From: CAIWHR01 sp963823215
GTDB lineage: Bacteria > Pseudomonadota > Gammaproteobacteria > Burkholderiales > Casimicrobiaceae
Assembly: GCA_963823215.1 (NCBI GenBank)
Contig: CAWGKT010000012.1
Span: 496,001 to 560,000, forward strand
Direction: 5' to 3'
DNA length: 64,000 nt
Shown here: piece after piece, positions 35,937-44,875 of the stretch
Numbering within the stretch: position 1 is the stretch's first letter
Layout: each line of letters begins with the position of its first letter
Program-made: the position numbers and the translations under genes
Notes under the pieces: model-generated
The model's input: the letters and a program-made list of their open reading frames with translations, nothing else
Databases searched by the model: none
What the model was told of the DNA's origin: nothing

Positions 35937-36599
35937 TCAGTACCGGAAGAGCCGCGTCGCGGCGACGCGGGCGGAAATCGTGATCAGTTTCGTGAGCAGG
36001 TAGTAGAGCGCCGCGGCCAGCGCGAAATATTCGAACGTCCGGAAGGTGCGCACGTTGAGCTCCTGCGTGACGCCCGCGAGGTCGGTGTTGACTCCCACGA
36101 TCACGCCCAGCGAGGTCATCAGGATGGCCCAGACCATCTGATTCATGAGCGGATGGAAGACCGTGCGGAACAGCTGGGGCAGCACGATCAGCCGGAACGC
36201 CATGGGGGCGCTCATGCCGAGCGAGCGGGCCGCGCGCATCTGGGTCGGCGGCACCGCGCGCAAGCCCCCGCGGAACGTCTCGCCGAGATAGCCGGCGTTG
36301 TTGAACGAGATGCCGATCAGCAGCGCCGGGAAGGAGTCGACGAAGATGCCGAGCGAGCCGAGGCCGAAATAGGCCATGTAGATCTGGAACAGCGCGGGCG
36401 TGTTGCGCGCGCCCTCGACCCAGGCCGTCGAAAATCCGTGCAGCAACTTGTTCTTCGAATTGCGGCCGAGCGCCAGCAATACGCCGAAGGCGATGCCGAT
36501 CACCATCGACAGCACGGCGACTTCGATGGTGACCAGCGCGCCCCAGAGGAGCTCCGGCAACGCGCGCAAGGCCTGGTACCAGTGGAACGTGTAATTCAT
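35937..36599 (-). CDS. Polar amino-acid ABC transporter permease (second)
   Basis: 220-residue permease of the HisQ/GltJ type with N-terminal MNYTFHWYQALRALPELLWGALVTIEVA, the sequence that usually opens these proteins, and EAA loop RGGLRAVPPTQMRAARSLGMSAPMAF. Five hydrophobic helices are visible. It is flanked on both sides by intercistronic repeats, which separate it from the binding protein upstream and from its partner permease downstream. Confidence 0.92.
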   Translation of the reverse strand: MNYTFHWYQALRALPELLWGALVTIEVAVLSMVIGIAFGVLLALGRNSKNKLLHGFSTAWVEGARNTPALFQIYMAYFGLGSLGIFVDSFPALLIGISFNNAGYLGETFRGGLRAVPPTQMRAARSLGMSAPMAFRLIVLPQLFRTVFHPLMNQMVWAILMTSLGVIVGVNTDLAGVTQELNVRTFRTFEYFALAAALYYLLTKLITISARVAATRLFRY

Positions 36600-36669
36600 G
36601 ACGCCTGCATGGTACCCGGGCCGAAGGCCGTTTTGCCACCCGCCGCGGCACCGCCGCCGCGGGCTGCGT

Positions 36670-36748
36670 CAGTGCCCGCCCGGCCGCCCGAAGAGCACTG
36701 CGCGCCCCCTCGGGGGGCGGCGAACAGAGTGAGCGTGGGGGCCGTTCA
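36670..36748 (+). repeat. Intercistronic palindromic repeat (copy E)
   Basis: Outer stem CAGTGCCC (36670-36677) / GAGCACTG (36693-36700) with one mismatch, GC stem CCCCCTCGGGGGG and tail GAGCGTGGGGGCCGTTCA, two bases after the binding-protein stop. Unlike the other copies it is 70 bases from the next start. Confidence 0.87.
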
Positions 36749-36750
36749 AC

Positions 36751-37566
36751 TCAGCGATACACGCCCTTGACGGTCAGGTCCGGCATCGTGCCGCCGACCC
36801 ACTTCTGGTAGAGCTCCTGCGCGCGGCCGGTGCGCGTCTGCAGGTGCACGAAGAGATCGAGGTAGCGGAGCAGGCCGTATTCCTGGCGCAGCGCGATCAG
36901 CCCCACGTAGTCGATGTCGTACGGCGCATCCTTGCCGACCTGCAGGTCCTTGAACTTGCCGCTCTTGACCGTCGCCGCCGCCACGGTGGACGTCACGACC
37001 GTCGCCTCGATCTGGCCCTGCGCCAGCGCCAGGAACACGTCGGCCTGCGTCTGGTAGGCGCGGAACGAGCCCTTCGGGTCATTCCACTTCTTGACGTCCT
37101 TCTCGAGCGCGATCGCCTCGAACGTGCCGGAAACCGATCCCGTCTTGCGTCCCTTGAGGCTGGCGTAAGAGTCGATCCCGATCCCCTTCTTCGTCAGCAC
37201 GACCATCTTGAACGCGAAATAGGGAATCGAGAAGCCGATGGTCTGGGCCCGCTTCAGCGTATCCGACGTCGACGCGACGCCGACGTCCGCACGATTCGAG
37301 GTCAGCGCCGGGATGCGGTCCGGGAACGGCGTCTCGACGTACTCGGGCTTCACGCCGAGCGCCGTCGCGAGATCGTTGCAGGTGTCGACGTCGTAGCCGA
37401 TCGGCTGGTTCTTCTCGTCGCGCGACCCCATCGGCGGAAAATCGAGCACGACGGCGCAGCGCAGCTTGCCTGAAGCGATGATGTCGTCGAGCTTGTCGGC
37501 TTGCGCCGGCATCACGACGGCCATGCTGACCAGCATGGCGAAGAACAGTCCGGTACGGCTGATCAT
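36751..37566 (-). CDS. Polar amino-acid ABC transporter periplasmic binding protein
   Basis: 271-residue family 3 solute-binding protein. Signal peptide MISRTGLFFAMLVSMAVVMPAQA, cleaved before DKLDDIIASGKLRCAVV. The family signature GYDVDTCNDLATALGVKPEYV follows, then DRIPALTSNRADVGVASTSDTLKRAQTIGFSIPYF, which lines the amino-acid pocket. It is the first gene of the minus-strand importer unit and shares a divergent promoter region with the DapA-family gene. Predicted ligand is hydroxyproline, by neighbourhood only. Confidence 0.92.
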   Translation of the reverse strand: MISRTGLFFAMLVSMAVVMPAQADKLDDIIASGKLRCAVVLDFPPMGSRDEKNQPIGYDVDTCNDLATALGVKPEYVETPFPDRIPALTSNRADVGVASTSDTLKRAQTIGFSIPYFAFKMVVLTKKGIGIDSYASLKGRKTGSVSGTFEAIALEKDVKKWNDPKGSFRAYQTQADVFLALAQGQIEATVVTSTVAAATVKSGKFKDLQVGKDAPYDIDYVGLIALRQEYGLLRYLDLFVHLQTRTGRAQELYQKWVGGTMPDLTVKGVYR

Positions 37567-37676
37567 GGGTGACTCCCTGTGGAAGGTAACGGACGCAAGG
37601 CGACGGCCCCGCGCTGCCGCGACCCAAGCGGCGGCGGGGGCTCCCGGCCGCTTCCCGCAAGGGTCGCGCCGAAAAC

Positions 37677-37693
37677 AATATATGTTATACAAT
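37677..37693. promoter_or_regulatory. Candidate GntR-type operator in the divergent promoter region
   Basis: The 172-base gap between the importer and the DapA-family gene is mostly GC-rich but contains one AT island, AATATATGTTATACAAT, with the near-palindrome TGTTATACA (37683-37691). GntR/FCD regulators commonly bind TGTATACA-like sites, and such a regulator is encoded just downstream. The island probably also contains the -10 of one promoter. Confidence 0.45.
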
Positions 37694-37738
37694 CCAAAAT
37701 CAAGCCCTATCTTCAGGGCTCGGCCACAGGAGTCCGCC

Positions 37739-38668
37739 ATGCGCAAGCGCGTCAACTGGGAAGGCGTCTTCCCTGCCGTCACCACGCAGTTCCACAACGA
37801 CCTCTCGCTCGACATCGACGCCACCGCGCGCGTGATGGAGGGTCTCATCCGCGACGGCGTGTCGGGCCTCATCGTCTGCGGCACCGTGGGCGAGAACTGC
37901 TCGCTCGCCAAGGCCGAGAAAATCGCGGTGATGGAGGCGGGCAAGGCGGTGGCGCGCGGCCGCCTGCCCGTGATCAGCGGCATCGCCGAGTTCACGTCCG
38001 CGTTCGCGATCGACATGGCGAAGGAGGCTGCGCGCATCGGTCTCGACGGCGTGATGGTGATGCCGGCGCTCGTCTATTCGTCGAAGCCGCACGAGACCGC
38101 GGCGCACTTCCGCAGCGTGGCCAAGGCCACCGACCTGCCGGTGATGGTCTACAACAATCCTCCGATCTACAAGAACGACGTGACGCCGGAGATCCTCGCC
38201 TCGCTCGCCGACTGCGACACGATCGTCTGCTTCAAGGAATCCTCGGGCGACACGCGGCGATTCACGGACCTGTACAACATGATCGGCGACCGCTTCCTGC
38301 TCTTCGCCGGGCTCGACGACGTCGTCGTCGAGAGCATCATGGTCGGCGCCGTCGGCTGGGTGTCCGGCCTGTCGAACGCGTTTCCGCGCGAAGGCGAGAC
38401 GCTGTTCCGGCTTGCCCGCGCGGGCCGGTATGCCGAGGCGATGAGCCTCTATCGCTGGTTCATGCCGTTGCTGCACCTCGACGCGCGGCCCGACCTCGTC
38501 CAGTGCATCAAGCTGTGCGAGCACATCATGGGCCGCGGGACGCACCTCACGCGCCCGCCGCGCCTCGCGCTCCCCGCGGCCGAGCGCGCGGCGATCGAGG
38601 CGATGATGAAGACGGCGCTCGCGACGCGGCCGAAGCTGCCCGACGTCGGTCTCAGGGCCGCCGCGTGA
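37739..38668 (+). CDS. DapA-family lyase, probable pyrroline-4-hydroxy-2-carboxylate deaminase
   Basis: 309-residue class I aldolase-type TIM barrel. Seen: RVNWEGVFPAVTTQFHNDLSLD at the N-terminus, GTVGENCSLAKAEK (the GxxGE loop), VYNNPPIYKNDV with the Tyr and the Schiff-base Lys in TIVCFKESSGDTRR. ATG 37739 follows CAGGAGTCCGCC. Within this island it fits the step that dehydrates and deaminates pyrroline-4-hydroxy-2-carboxylate to 2-oxoglutarate semialdehyde. The last enzyme, the semialdehyde dehydrogenase, is not in the window. Dihydrodipicolinate synthase itself is less likely given the context. Confidence 0.85.
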   Translation: MRKRVNWEGVFPAVTTQFHNDLSLDIDATARVMEGLIRDGVSGLIVCGTVGENCSLAKAEKIAVMEAGKAVARGRLPVISGIAEFTSAFAIDMAKEAARIGLDGVMVMPALVYSSKPHETAAHFRSVAKATDLPVMVYNNPPIYKNDVTPEILASLADCDTIVCFKESSGDTRRFTDLYNMIGDRFLLFAGLDDVVVESIMVGAVGWVSGLSNAFPREGETLFRLARAGRYAEAMSLYRWFMPLLHLDARPDLVQCIKLCEHIMGRGTHLTRPPRLALPAAERAAIEAMMKTALATRPKLPDVGLRAAA

Positions 38669-38765
38669 CCTTCGCTGCCGGCGGATCCTGCTGCCGGCTT
38701 CATCAGCACGAAGGATCGCGCCCGGACACCGCCGATCCCTCCGACAGCCGGCGCGAGCTGCGGAT

Positions 38766-39464
38766 GTGAGCGCGACCCCACCGACACTCGGCCACCGCAC
38801 GATGGCGCTCGCCGCCGCCGACGAGCTGCGGCGGCGGATTCTCTCCGGCGAATTCCCGGAGGGCTTCCAGCTGAAACAGGACGCGCTCGCCGCGGATTTC
38901 GGGATGAGCCGGATTCCGCTCCGCGAGGCGCTGGTGCAGCTCGAGAGCGAAGGCCTGGTCCGGATCCTGCCGCACCGCGGCGCGCAGGTTTCCGGACTCT
39001 CGCACGCGGAGATCAGCGAGCTCTTCGAGCTGCGCGCGCTGCTCGAGCCCCGGCTGCTGCGCCTGTCCGCGCCCCGCCTCACGGCCGAGGATTTTGCGGC
39101 ACTCGACGCCATCAACGCGGAATACCGCGTGGAAATCCGGGCGCTGAACCCGGGCCGCTGGGGCGAGCTCAACACGAAGCTCCACCTGCGGCTCATGTCA
39201 CGGGCGGAACAGCCGCGCACGCTCGCCATCGTCACTGCGCTCCTGCAGAACACCGACCGCTACACGCGCCTGCAGCTGTCCTTGACCGGCAGCGGCCGGA
39301 CGCGCGCCGAAAAGGAGCACGCGGCGATGGTGCGGCTGTGCCGCACCGGCGACGTGGCGGCGGCGTGCAAGCTGCTTACCGCGCACATCCGGCACGCCGA
39401 GGCGATGCTGGTTGCCTTCATCAGGAAGCGCGCGCCGGCCGCGTCCGTCAGTTCCGGAAAATGA
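38766..39464 (+). CDS. GntR family transcriptional regulator, FCD subfamily
   Basis: 232-residue DNA-binding regulator. The N-terminal winged helix-turn-helix is LAAADELRRRILSGEFPEGFQLKQDALAADFGMSRIPLREALVQLESEGLV, the standard GntR pattern. The C-terminal FCD effector domain is all-helical and includes ELFELRALLEPRLLRL, LNTKLHLRLMSRA, the D/H metal-site region and EHAAMVRLCRTGDVAAA. GTG 38766 is used; ATG 38802 is a possible later start. Its position downstream of the DapA-like gene suggests it controls the hydroxyproline island in response to a pathway metabolite. Confidence 0.9.
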   Translation: MSATPPTLGHRTMALAAADELRRRILSGEFPEGFQLKQDALAADFGMSRIPLREALVQLESEGLVRILPHRGAQVSGLSHAEISELFELRALLEPRLLRLSAPRLTAEDFAALDAINAEYRVEIRALNPGRWGELNTKLHLRLMSRAEQPRTLAIVTALLQNTDRYTRLQLSLTGSGRTRAEKEHAAMVRLCRTGDVAAACKLLTAHIRHAEAMLVAFIRKRAPAASVSSGK

Positions 39465-39485
39465 AATTCGGACCGTCCCGCTCCG

Positions 39486-41741
39486 TCACGCCAGCGCCGC
39501 CAGCACGCGCTGCCGGGTGAACGGAACGGTGCGCAGACGGATGCCGACAGCGTCGAAGATCGCGTTGGCGAGCGCGGCCGGCACCGTTGTCGCCGCCGCC
39601 TCGCCTGCGCCCAGCGGAGGCTCGCGCGGCCGGTCGACGACATCGATGACGATCTCGGGCACGTCCGGGAACGTCAGGATCGGATAGCTTGCCCAGTCCA
39701 CGCTCGTCACGCGCGCCCGATCGAAGGCGACTTCCTCGAACAGCGTGCGCGACAGCGTCTGCAGGATGTTGCCTTCGATCTGCGCGCGCAGCGCATCGGG
39801 ATTGATGACGAGCCCGCAGTCGTGCGCGCAGGCGACGCGACGCACGCGGATGGCGCCCGACGAGCGATCGACTTCGGCCTCCATCGCCATCGCGACGTAG
39901 CTCTCGTTGTGCTTGTAGTGGATATAGGCGATGCCCCGTCCGGCGCCGGTTTTCGCGGGCACGGAACGCGGCTTCCAGCCGATCAGCGCCGCCACGCGGC
40001 GCAACACCTCGATCCCGCGCGGATCGGAAAGTCCCTGCAGCCGGAACTCCAATGGATCGCGGCCGGCCGCGGCGGCGAGCTCGTCGGTGAAGCTCTCGAC
40101 CGCGAAGCAGTTCGCGATCTTGCCCGGCGCCCGAAGGTTCGACGGACGCAGCGGCGAGGTCTTGATCCAGTGCACCTGCACTTCCTGATGCGCCACCGCG
40201 TACGGCGGATCGCCGTTCTGGCTGATGAGGCCCGTCGTGATGCCGGGTGTCTGCGCGATGCCGGCGGCTTCGGGGCCGAGCAGCGGCATGTTCGGCAGGC
40301 TCGCGGTCGCCTTGGGCAGCCACATCTCGGTGCGCCACGCGGCGATCTTGCCGTCGGCGGTCAGCGCGCCCTCGAGTGCCAGCAGCTGCGGCGGCCCTTT
40401 GGGATCCCAGCCGTGCTCGTCCTCGCGCATCCACTGCACGCGGACCGGGCGGCCGACGGCACGCGACAGCAGCGCGGCATCGGCTGCCGCGTCGTCGTGG
40501 CCATTCATGCCATAACAGCCGGAACCGTCGAGGTAGACGACGCGAACCGCGTCGCTCGGCATGCCGAGCACCCGCGCTATCGTGAGGCGAAACCGGTGCG
40601 TGGCCTGCGACGCGCTCCAGATCGTCGCCTTGCCGTCGCGCACGTCGGCGATCGCGCACGACGGCCCCATCGAGCCGTGCGACTGCATCGGCCAATAATA
40701 TTCGCCGGCGACGCGCTTCGCGGCACCCGCGAGCGCCTGCCGGCTGTCGCCCTTGCGCACCAGGAACTCGTCGGACTCGAACGGGCCGGCACGCATCCAC
40801 GCCGGCACGCCCTCGTTGCCGATCAGCGCGCGCTCGTCCGACCACGACAGCTTCAGCTTCCGCGCGGCGGTGATCGCTGTCCACTCGCCATCGGCAAGCA
40901 CGCCGACGAAATCGTTGATGCGCACCACGCGCACACCCTTGATGTCGGCAATCGAACTCTCGTCGATCGCGACGAGCTTCGCGCCGACGGAGGCCGGCCG
41001 CCGCACGCGCGCGTGCAGCATCCGGTCGACCTTGAAGTCGTGCATGAAAATGTGCCGGCCGGTGACCTTTCCCGGAACGTCGGGGCGCGCGATCGGCTTG
41101 CCGACGACCGTGTAGGACTCCGGGCTCCTGAGCGGCGCCTTGGCGTCGACCTTCAGGCTGAAGCGCCTGGCGCCGACGAGTTCGCCGAAACGGTATCCCT
41201 GCCCTCCGGCCTTGGGCCGGATCTCGCCGTCCTGCGCCGTGTATTCGGAGGTCGGGCGACCCGCACGCGCCGCCGCCAGGCCGATCAGCGCTTCCCGCGC
41301 CGTGGCCGCGGCCTGCCGGATCTGGACGCCGCCGCGCATGATCCCGGAACTCCCCGCGGTCGGCCCCTGGTCCGGCGTCAGCGCGGTGTCGCCCTCGAGC
41401 ATCACGATCCGGTCGACGCCGATGCCGAGCTCCTCCGCCGCCATCTGCGGGATGGCAATGCGGAGTCCCTGGCCGAGATCGACCTTGCCGCAGAAGATCG
41501 TCACGCGGCCGTCGGCACCGATCGCGAGAAAGCCGTCGACCTCGGAAAGATCGAGCGTCTTGCCGAGCGCTGCTTCCGCCGCCGGCAGGCGCTGGGCGGC
41601 GCCGTCGCCGGCGAAGGAGACGCCGACGATGAGCGCCGCGGTCGTCTGCAGGAATTCACGACGTGAAAGCAGCGGGCTCACCGGAGCACCTTCGCGCTTC
41701 GCCTTCCGGTGTTCGCTCCTGGGGCTGGCCGGAGCACTCAT
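39486..41741 (-). CDS. Molybdenum hydroxylase large subunit (isoquinoline 1-oxidoreductase beta-like, Tat-exported)
   Basis: ~751-residue molybdopterin-binding subunit of the xanthine oxidase family, IorB-like branch. A twin-arginine signal is plain: SRREFLQTTAALIVGVSFAG after a polar N-terminus, so the enzyme is periplasmic. Mo-site regions include GKVDLGQGLRIAIPQMAAEEL, GPSCAIADV, YLDGSGCYGMNGHDDAAADAALL, LRAPGKIANCFAVESFTDELA and the C-terminal PLGAGEAAATTVPAALANAI with the catalytic Glu. ATG 41741 overlaps the stop of the 2Fe-2S subunit. Related enzymes oxidise N-heterocycles or aldehydes; the physiological substrate here is unknown, and no cytochrome subunit is adjacent. Confidence 0.9.
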   Translation of the reverse strand: MSAPASPRSEHRKAKREGAPVSPLLSRREFLQTTAALIVGVSFAGDGAAQRLPAAEAALGKTLDLSEVDGFLAIGADGRVTIFCGKVDLGQGLRIAIPQMAAEELGIGVDRIVMLEGDTALTPDQGPTAGSSGIMRGGVQIRQAAATAREALIGLAAARAGRPTSEYTAQDGEIRPKAGGQGYRFGELVGARRFSLKVDAKAPLRSPESYTVVGKPIARPDVPGKVTGRHIFMHDFKVDRMLHARVRRPASVGAKLVAIDESSIADIKGVRVVRINDFVGVLADGEWTAITAARKLKLSWSDERALIGNEGVPAWMRAGPFESDEFLVRKGDSRQALAGAAKRVAGEYYWPMQSHGSMGPSCAIADVRDGKATIWSASQATHRFRLTIARVLGMPSDAVRVVYLDGSGCYGMNGHDDAAADAALLSRAVGRPVRVQWMREDEHGWDPKGPPQLLALEGALTADGKIAAWRTEMWLPKATASLPNMPLLGPEAAGIAQTPGITTGLISQNGDPPYAVAHQEVQVHWIKTSPLRPSNLRAPGKIANCFAVESFTDELAAAAGRDPLEFRLQGLSDPRGIEVLRRVAALIGWKPRSVPAKTGAGRGIAYIHYKHNESYVAMAMEAEVDRSSGAIRVRRVACAHDCGLVINPDALRAQIEGNILQTLSRTLFEEVAFDRARVTSVDWASYPILTFPDVPEIVIDVVDRPREPPLGAGEAAATTVPAALANAIFDAVGIRLRTVPFTRQRVLAALA

Positions 41742-42208
41742 GTCACCGCCCTCCCCGCGACGCGCATCACGGCGCGCAGGACGCGCTGATGCGCTCCGCA
41801 CCGGCAGAGATTGCCGGCGAGCGCCTCCTTCGCCTCCTGCAGCGTGGCGTTCGGCTTCTTCGCGAGCAGCGCCGCGCCGGTCATCACCATCCCGGGGACG
41901 CAGTAGCCGCACTGCGCCGCCTGCTCCGTGATGAACGCAACCTGCAGTGGATGCGGCTTCTCGGCGGTGCCGAGCCCCTCGATCGTCGTTACCTTGCGCT
42001 CGGCCACACGCGACACCGGCACGACGCACGAGCGCGCCGGCTCGCCGTCGATCAGCACCGTGCACGTGCCACACTGTCCCAGCCCGCAGCCGAACTTGGC
42101 ACCTGTCAGCCCGAGTGTGTCGCGCAAGACGTAGAGCAGCGGCTCGTTCGCGTCGCCGACTTCGACGGTCTTCGCGTCGCCGTTCACGTGCAATTCAAAG
42201 CGTGGCAT
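41738..42208 (-). CDS. Molybdenum hydroxylase small subunit, two [2Fe-2S] clusters
   Basis: 156-residue iron-sulfur subunit of the same oxidoreductase. The plant-type ferredoxin cluster is GAKFGCGLGQCGTCTVLIDGEPARSC and the second, helical cluster is QCGYCVPGMVMTGAALL together with LAGNLCRCGAHQRVLRAV, giving the full set of eight cysteines. ATG 42208 follows GGGAGGCCGCA. The protein lacks its own signal peptide and would be carried out of the cell with the Tat-tagged large subunit, as in IorAB. Confidence 0.93.
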   Translation of the reverse strand: MPRFELHVNGDAKTVEVGDANEPLLYVLRDTLGLTGAKFGCGLGQCGTCTVLIDGEPARSCVVPVSRVAERKVTTIEGLGTAEKPHPLQVAFITEQAAQCGYCVPGMVMTGAALLAKKPNATLQEAKEALAGNLCRCGAHQRVLRAVMRVAGRAVT

Positions 42209-42401
42209 TGCGGCCTCCCTGTTCGCTCCGGCGCACGCGAAGAGCGGCGTACGACAGCGGCCGATCATCGCACCGGCGCCGGGCGCCGTCCAGCATCGGT
42301 CCTGACGGCTGCACGAGTGCGAATCGGATGTCCGAGCGGACTCGAACGGCGTTCCAGCAAACGGATGGGTTCGTCAACCGGCCGAACCCCGTGCTACGGC
42401 T

Positions 42402-43217
42402 TCAGGCGAATGTCAGTGTCAGTCCCGGGAGCCCGAGCGCGCCGTAATCGGACATCCACGTCTCCCCCGGCGCCACCGGCCACGCGTCGGTGACGGTGCC
42501 GGTGGTGACGATTTCGCCGGCAGCAAGCGGAGGAAACTGCGGCTGCCCCGCGAGCACGCCGGCGAGATGCACGAGCGCCAGCGCCGGGCTGTCGAGGACG
42601 TTCGCGCCGACTCCGGTGTCGATCACCGCGCCCGCGCGCCGCAACGTCAGCGTGAAATCCGGAAGCGCGGCGGCGAGCACCGCGCGGTTGCGATCGGTCA
42701 CCGCGAGCGGCGCGCCGATGACGAGCGCGCCGTGCAGGCCGAAGGCCGCCGTACAATCGGCGGCGGCGAATTTCCAGGCCGGAAAATGGCTTTGCACGAT
42801 TTCGAAGCCCGGCGCGATCCACTCGACGCAATCGAGCGCGGCGCGCCCATCGGCGGCGACCGGCACCGGCGCCTTCAGCTTGAACACGACCTCGGGCTCG
42901 ATGCGCGGCTGCACGAACGGCGCCAGCGCGAGGATCGCGCGACCCGCGGCCGCGTAGTGGACCGTGTGCGACCAGACATGCGCCCACATCGGCAGGTAGA
43001 CGCCGTAGCGCGGCCAGATCGTCCGGTTGGTGAAGCCGATCTTGCGGCCGACCGGAATCCAGCCGCCAGCCGTGCGGCGCGATTCGATCTCGCGCAGGAC
43101 GTCGTACCCGGCGGCGACATCGAAATCCGGATCGCCCGCGGTGATCGGCGCGAGCGTGGTGGCGTTGTCGTACGCGGCGATCAACTGGCCCGCGATCGCC
43201 CCGATGTCGGCGCGCAT
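42402..43217 (-). CDS. 2-keto-4-pentenoate hydratase-like (FAH-fold) protein
   Basis: 271-residue member of the MhpD / fumarylacetoacetase-fold hydratase-decarboxylase family. Recognisable are WIPVGRKIGFTNRTIWPRYGV, IEPEVVFKLKAP (metal Glu pair), the D/E of DCVEWIAPGFEIVQSHFPAWKF and GEIVTTGTVTDAWPVAPGE. Members hydrate 2-hydroxypenta-2,4-dienoate or decarboxylate oxalocrotonate in aromatic meta-cleavage. ATG 43217 is selected as the normal start; the open frame extends upstream as low-complexity sequence. No other meta-pathway gene is adjacent, so the substrate is open. Confidence 0.85.
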   Translation of the reverse strand: MRADIGAIAGQLIAAYDNATTLAPITAGDPDFDVAAGYDVLREIESRRTAGGWIPVGRKIGFTNRTIWPRYGVYLPMWAHVWSHTVHYAAAGRAILALAPFVQPRIEPEVVFKLKAPVPVAADGRAALDCVEWIAPGFEIVQSHFPAWKFAAADCTAAFGLHGALVIGAPLAVTDRNRAVLAAALPDFTLTLRRAGAVIDTGVGANVLDSPALALVHLAGVLAGQPQFPPLAAGEIVTTGTVTDAWPVAPGETWMSDYGALGLPGLTLTFA

Positions 43218-43222
43218 GCGCG

Positions 43223-43438
43223 CTAGCGCACCCAGCCCATCGCCCGCAGCAGCGAAGACCCGCCCGCCCACAGCGCCGTCGCGACGACCATGCCGATCAC
43301 CGCCGCGAGAATCGCGCCCAGGACACCGCCGACACCCAATGCGGTCACGGCGGCCCAGGCTGCAAGACCGCCCCCGACGCCGCAGACGAGGATTCCGAGG
43401 ATACTGCCGAGCATCGAGCCGCGTTGACGTAAAGGCAT
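43223..43438 (-). CDS. Small glycine/alanine-rich membrane protein
   Basis: 71-residue predicted membrane protein with two hydrophobic helices, LGSILGILVCGVGGGLAAWAAV and VLGAILAAVIGMVVATALWAG, separated by a short Gly turn. The start may be ATG 43438 (MPLRQRG) or the Met at residue 9. It lies five bases before the hydratase start on the same strand. No family recognised. Coding status rests on the clean membrane profile. Confidence 0.55.
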   Translation of the reverse strand: MPLRQRGSMLGSILGILVCGVGGGLAAWAAVTALGVGGVLGAILAAVIGMVVATALWAGGSSLLRAMGWVR

Positions 43439-43656
43439 GATCGTTGGCGGTGGTCAGGAGCAAGGCGAGTTTACTTCGACTTCCCGCTGCGACCAACCCT
43501 ATCGCCGCAACGCAACGCCAGCGCCACAGGCGGGGCAACCATGGAATCGGCCGTCTTCCTCCTGACACCGGCCCGTTGAGGCCCCGGCAACGGCCCCTAG
43601 TGCGGGAATTGGCGATTCGCGCGATAATCGAAATTCTTTAGTCGGGGAGAGCATCG

Positions 43657-44847
43657 ATGAGCGAGCAAAGAGAAGTCGTCATTCTGAGTGGAGTGCGCAC
43701 CGCGATTGGTGATTACGGCGGCAGCCTCAAGGACATCGCGCCGAGCGAGCTGGCCGCGCGCGTGGTCAGGGAAGCCGTCAGCCGGGCGAAGGTCGACCCG
43801 AAGGACGTCGGCCAGTGCGTGATCGGCAACGTCATCCACACCGAGCCGAAGGACATGTACATCTCGCGCCTCGCCTGCGTGAACGGGGGCCTGCCGCACG
43901 ACGCCGGCGCGCTGACCGTCAACCGGCTTTGCGGCAGCGGCATGCAGGCGATCGTGACGGCAGCGCAGTACATCCTGCTCGGCGACACCGACGCCGCCGT
44001 CGGCGGGGGCGCCGAGAGCATGAGCCGCGCAGCGTACGCGTCGCTGACCCAGCGCTGGGGCGCGCGGATGGGCGAGACCAAGATGATGGACATGATGGTC
44101 GGCGCGCTGACCGACCCGTTCGACACGGTGCACATGGGGGTCACCGCCGAGAATGTCGCGAACAAGTGCGGCATCACGCGCGCGCAGCAGGACGCGTTTG
44201 CCGTGGAGAGCCACAAGCGCGCCGCGGCGGCGATCGCCGCCGGACACTTCAAGAGCCAGATCCTGCCGATCGAGCTCAAGAGCAAGAAAGGCCCGGAGAT
44301 GTTCGACACCGACGAGCATGTCCGCGGCAACTCGACGCTGGAGGGCATGGCCAAGCTGCGCGCCGCGTTCGTCAAGGAAAACGGCACCGTCACCGCCGGC
44401 AATGCGTCGGGCATCAACGATGCGGCCGCGGCGGTCGTGCTGATGGAGAAGGCGGCGGCGGCAAAGAAAGGCCTGAAGCCGATGGCGCGATTCGTCGCCT
44501 ATGGGCACGCGGGCATCGATCCCAAGATCATGGGCCTCGGCCCCGTGTCCGCCGTGCAGCGCGTCCTGGCGAAAGCCGGCCTGAAGCTCGAGCAGATGGA
44601 CGTGATCGAGTCGAACGAGGCGTTCGCCGCGCAGGCGCTGGGCGTGACCAAGGAAACGGGGATGAATCCGGCCAAGGTCAATCCCAACGGCGGCGCCGTC
44701 GCGCTCGGCCACCCGATCGGCGCGACCGGCGCCCTCCTCACAGTGAAGGCCATGTATGAGCTCCACCGCACGGGTGGACGCTACGGCCTCATCACGATGT
44801 GCATCGGCGGCGGGCAGGGCATCGCGGCAATAATCGAGCGGCTGTAG
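43657..44847 (+). CDS. Beta-ketothiolase / acetyl-CoA acetyltransferase (BktB-like)
   Basis: 396-residue thiolase. Catalytic residues are intact: nucleophile Cys in TVNRLCGSGMQAIVTAAQ, His in NGGAVALGHPIGATGA and the second Cys in GLITMCIGGGQGIAA. Sequence such as VILSGVRTAIGDYGGSLKDI and GETKMMDMMVGALTDPF matches the BktB/PhaA group that condenses acyl-CoAs to 3-ketoacyl-CoA for polyhydroxyalkanoate synthesis, or works in the reverse direction for degradation. GGGGAG ten bases before the ATG is a strong ribosome site. A Rho-independent terminator follows, so it is probably transcribed alone. Confidence 0.94.
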   Translation: MSEQREVVILSGVRTAIGDYGGSLKDIAPSELAARVVREAVSRAKVDPKDVGQCVIGNVIHTEPKDMYISRLACVNGGLPHDAGALTVNRLCGSGMQAIVTAAQYILLGDTDAAVGGGAESMSRAAYASLTQRWGARMGETKMMDMMVGALTDPFDTVHMGVTAENVANKCGITRAQQDAFAVESHKRAAAAIAAGHFKSQILPIELKSKKGPEMFDTDEHVRGNSTLEGMAKLRAAFVKENGTVTAGNASGINDAAAAVVLMEKAAAAKKGLKPMARFVAYGHAGIDPKIMGLGPVSAVQRVLAKAGLKLEQMDVIESNEAFAAQALGVTKETGMNPAKVNPNGGAVALGHPIGATGALLTVKAMYELHRTGGRYGLITMCIGGGQGIAAIIERL

Positions 44848-44875
44848 CGCCGGCATGCGCACGCGGGATTGACAG

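Noticed and set aside
37466..37738. N-terminal extension of the DapA-family gene
   Set aside because: It would run antisense into the binding-protein signal peptide and skip the strong ribosome site before ATG 37739.
42402..43568. Longer 388-codon version of the hydratase-like gene
   Set aside because: The upstream part is Arg/Gly-rich without similarity and overlaps a better small membrane-protein frame; ATG 43217 starts the conserved region.
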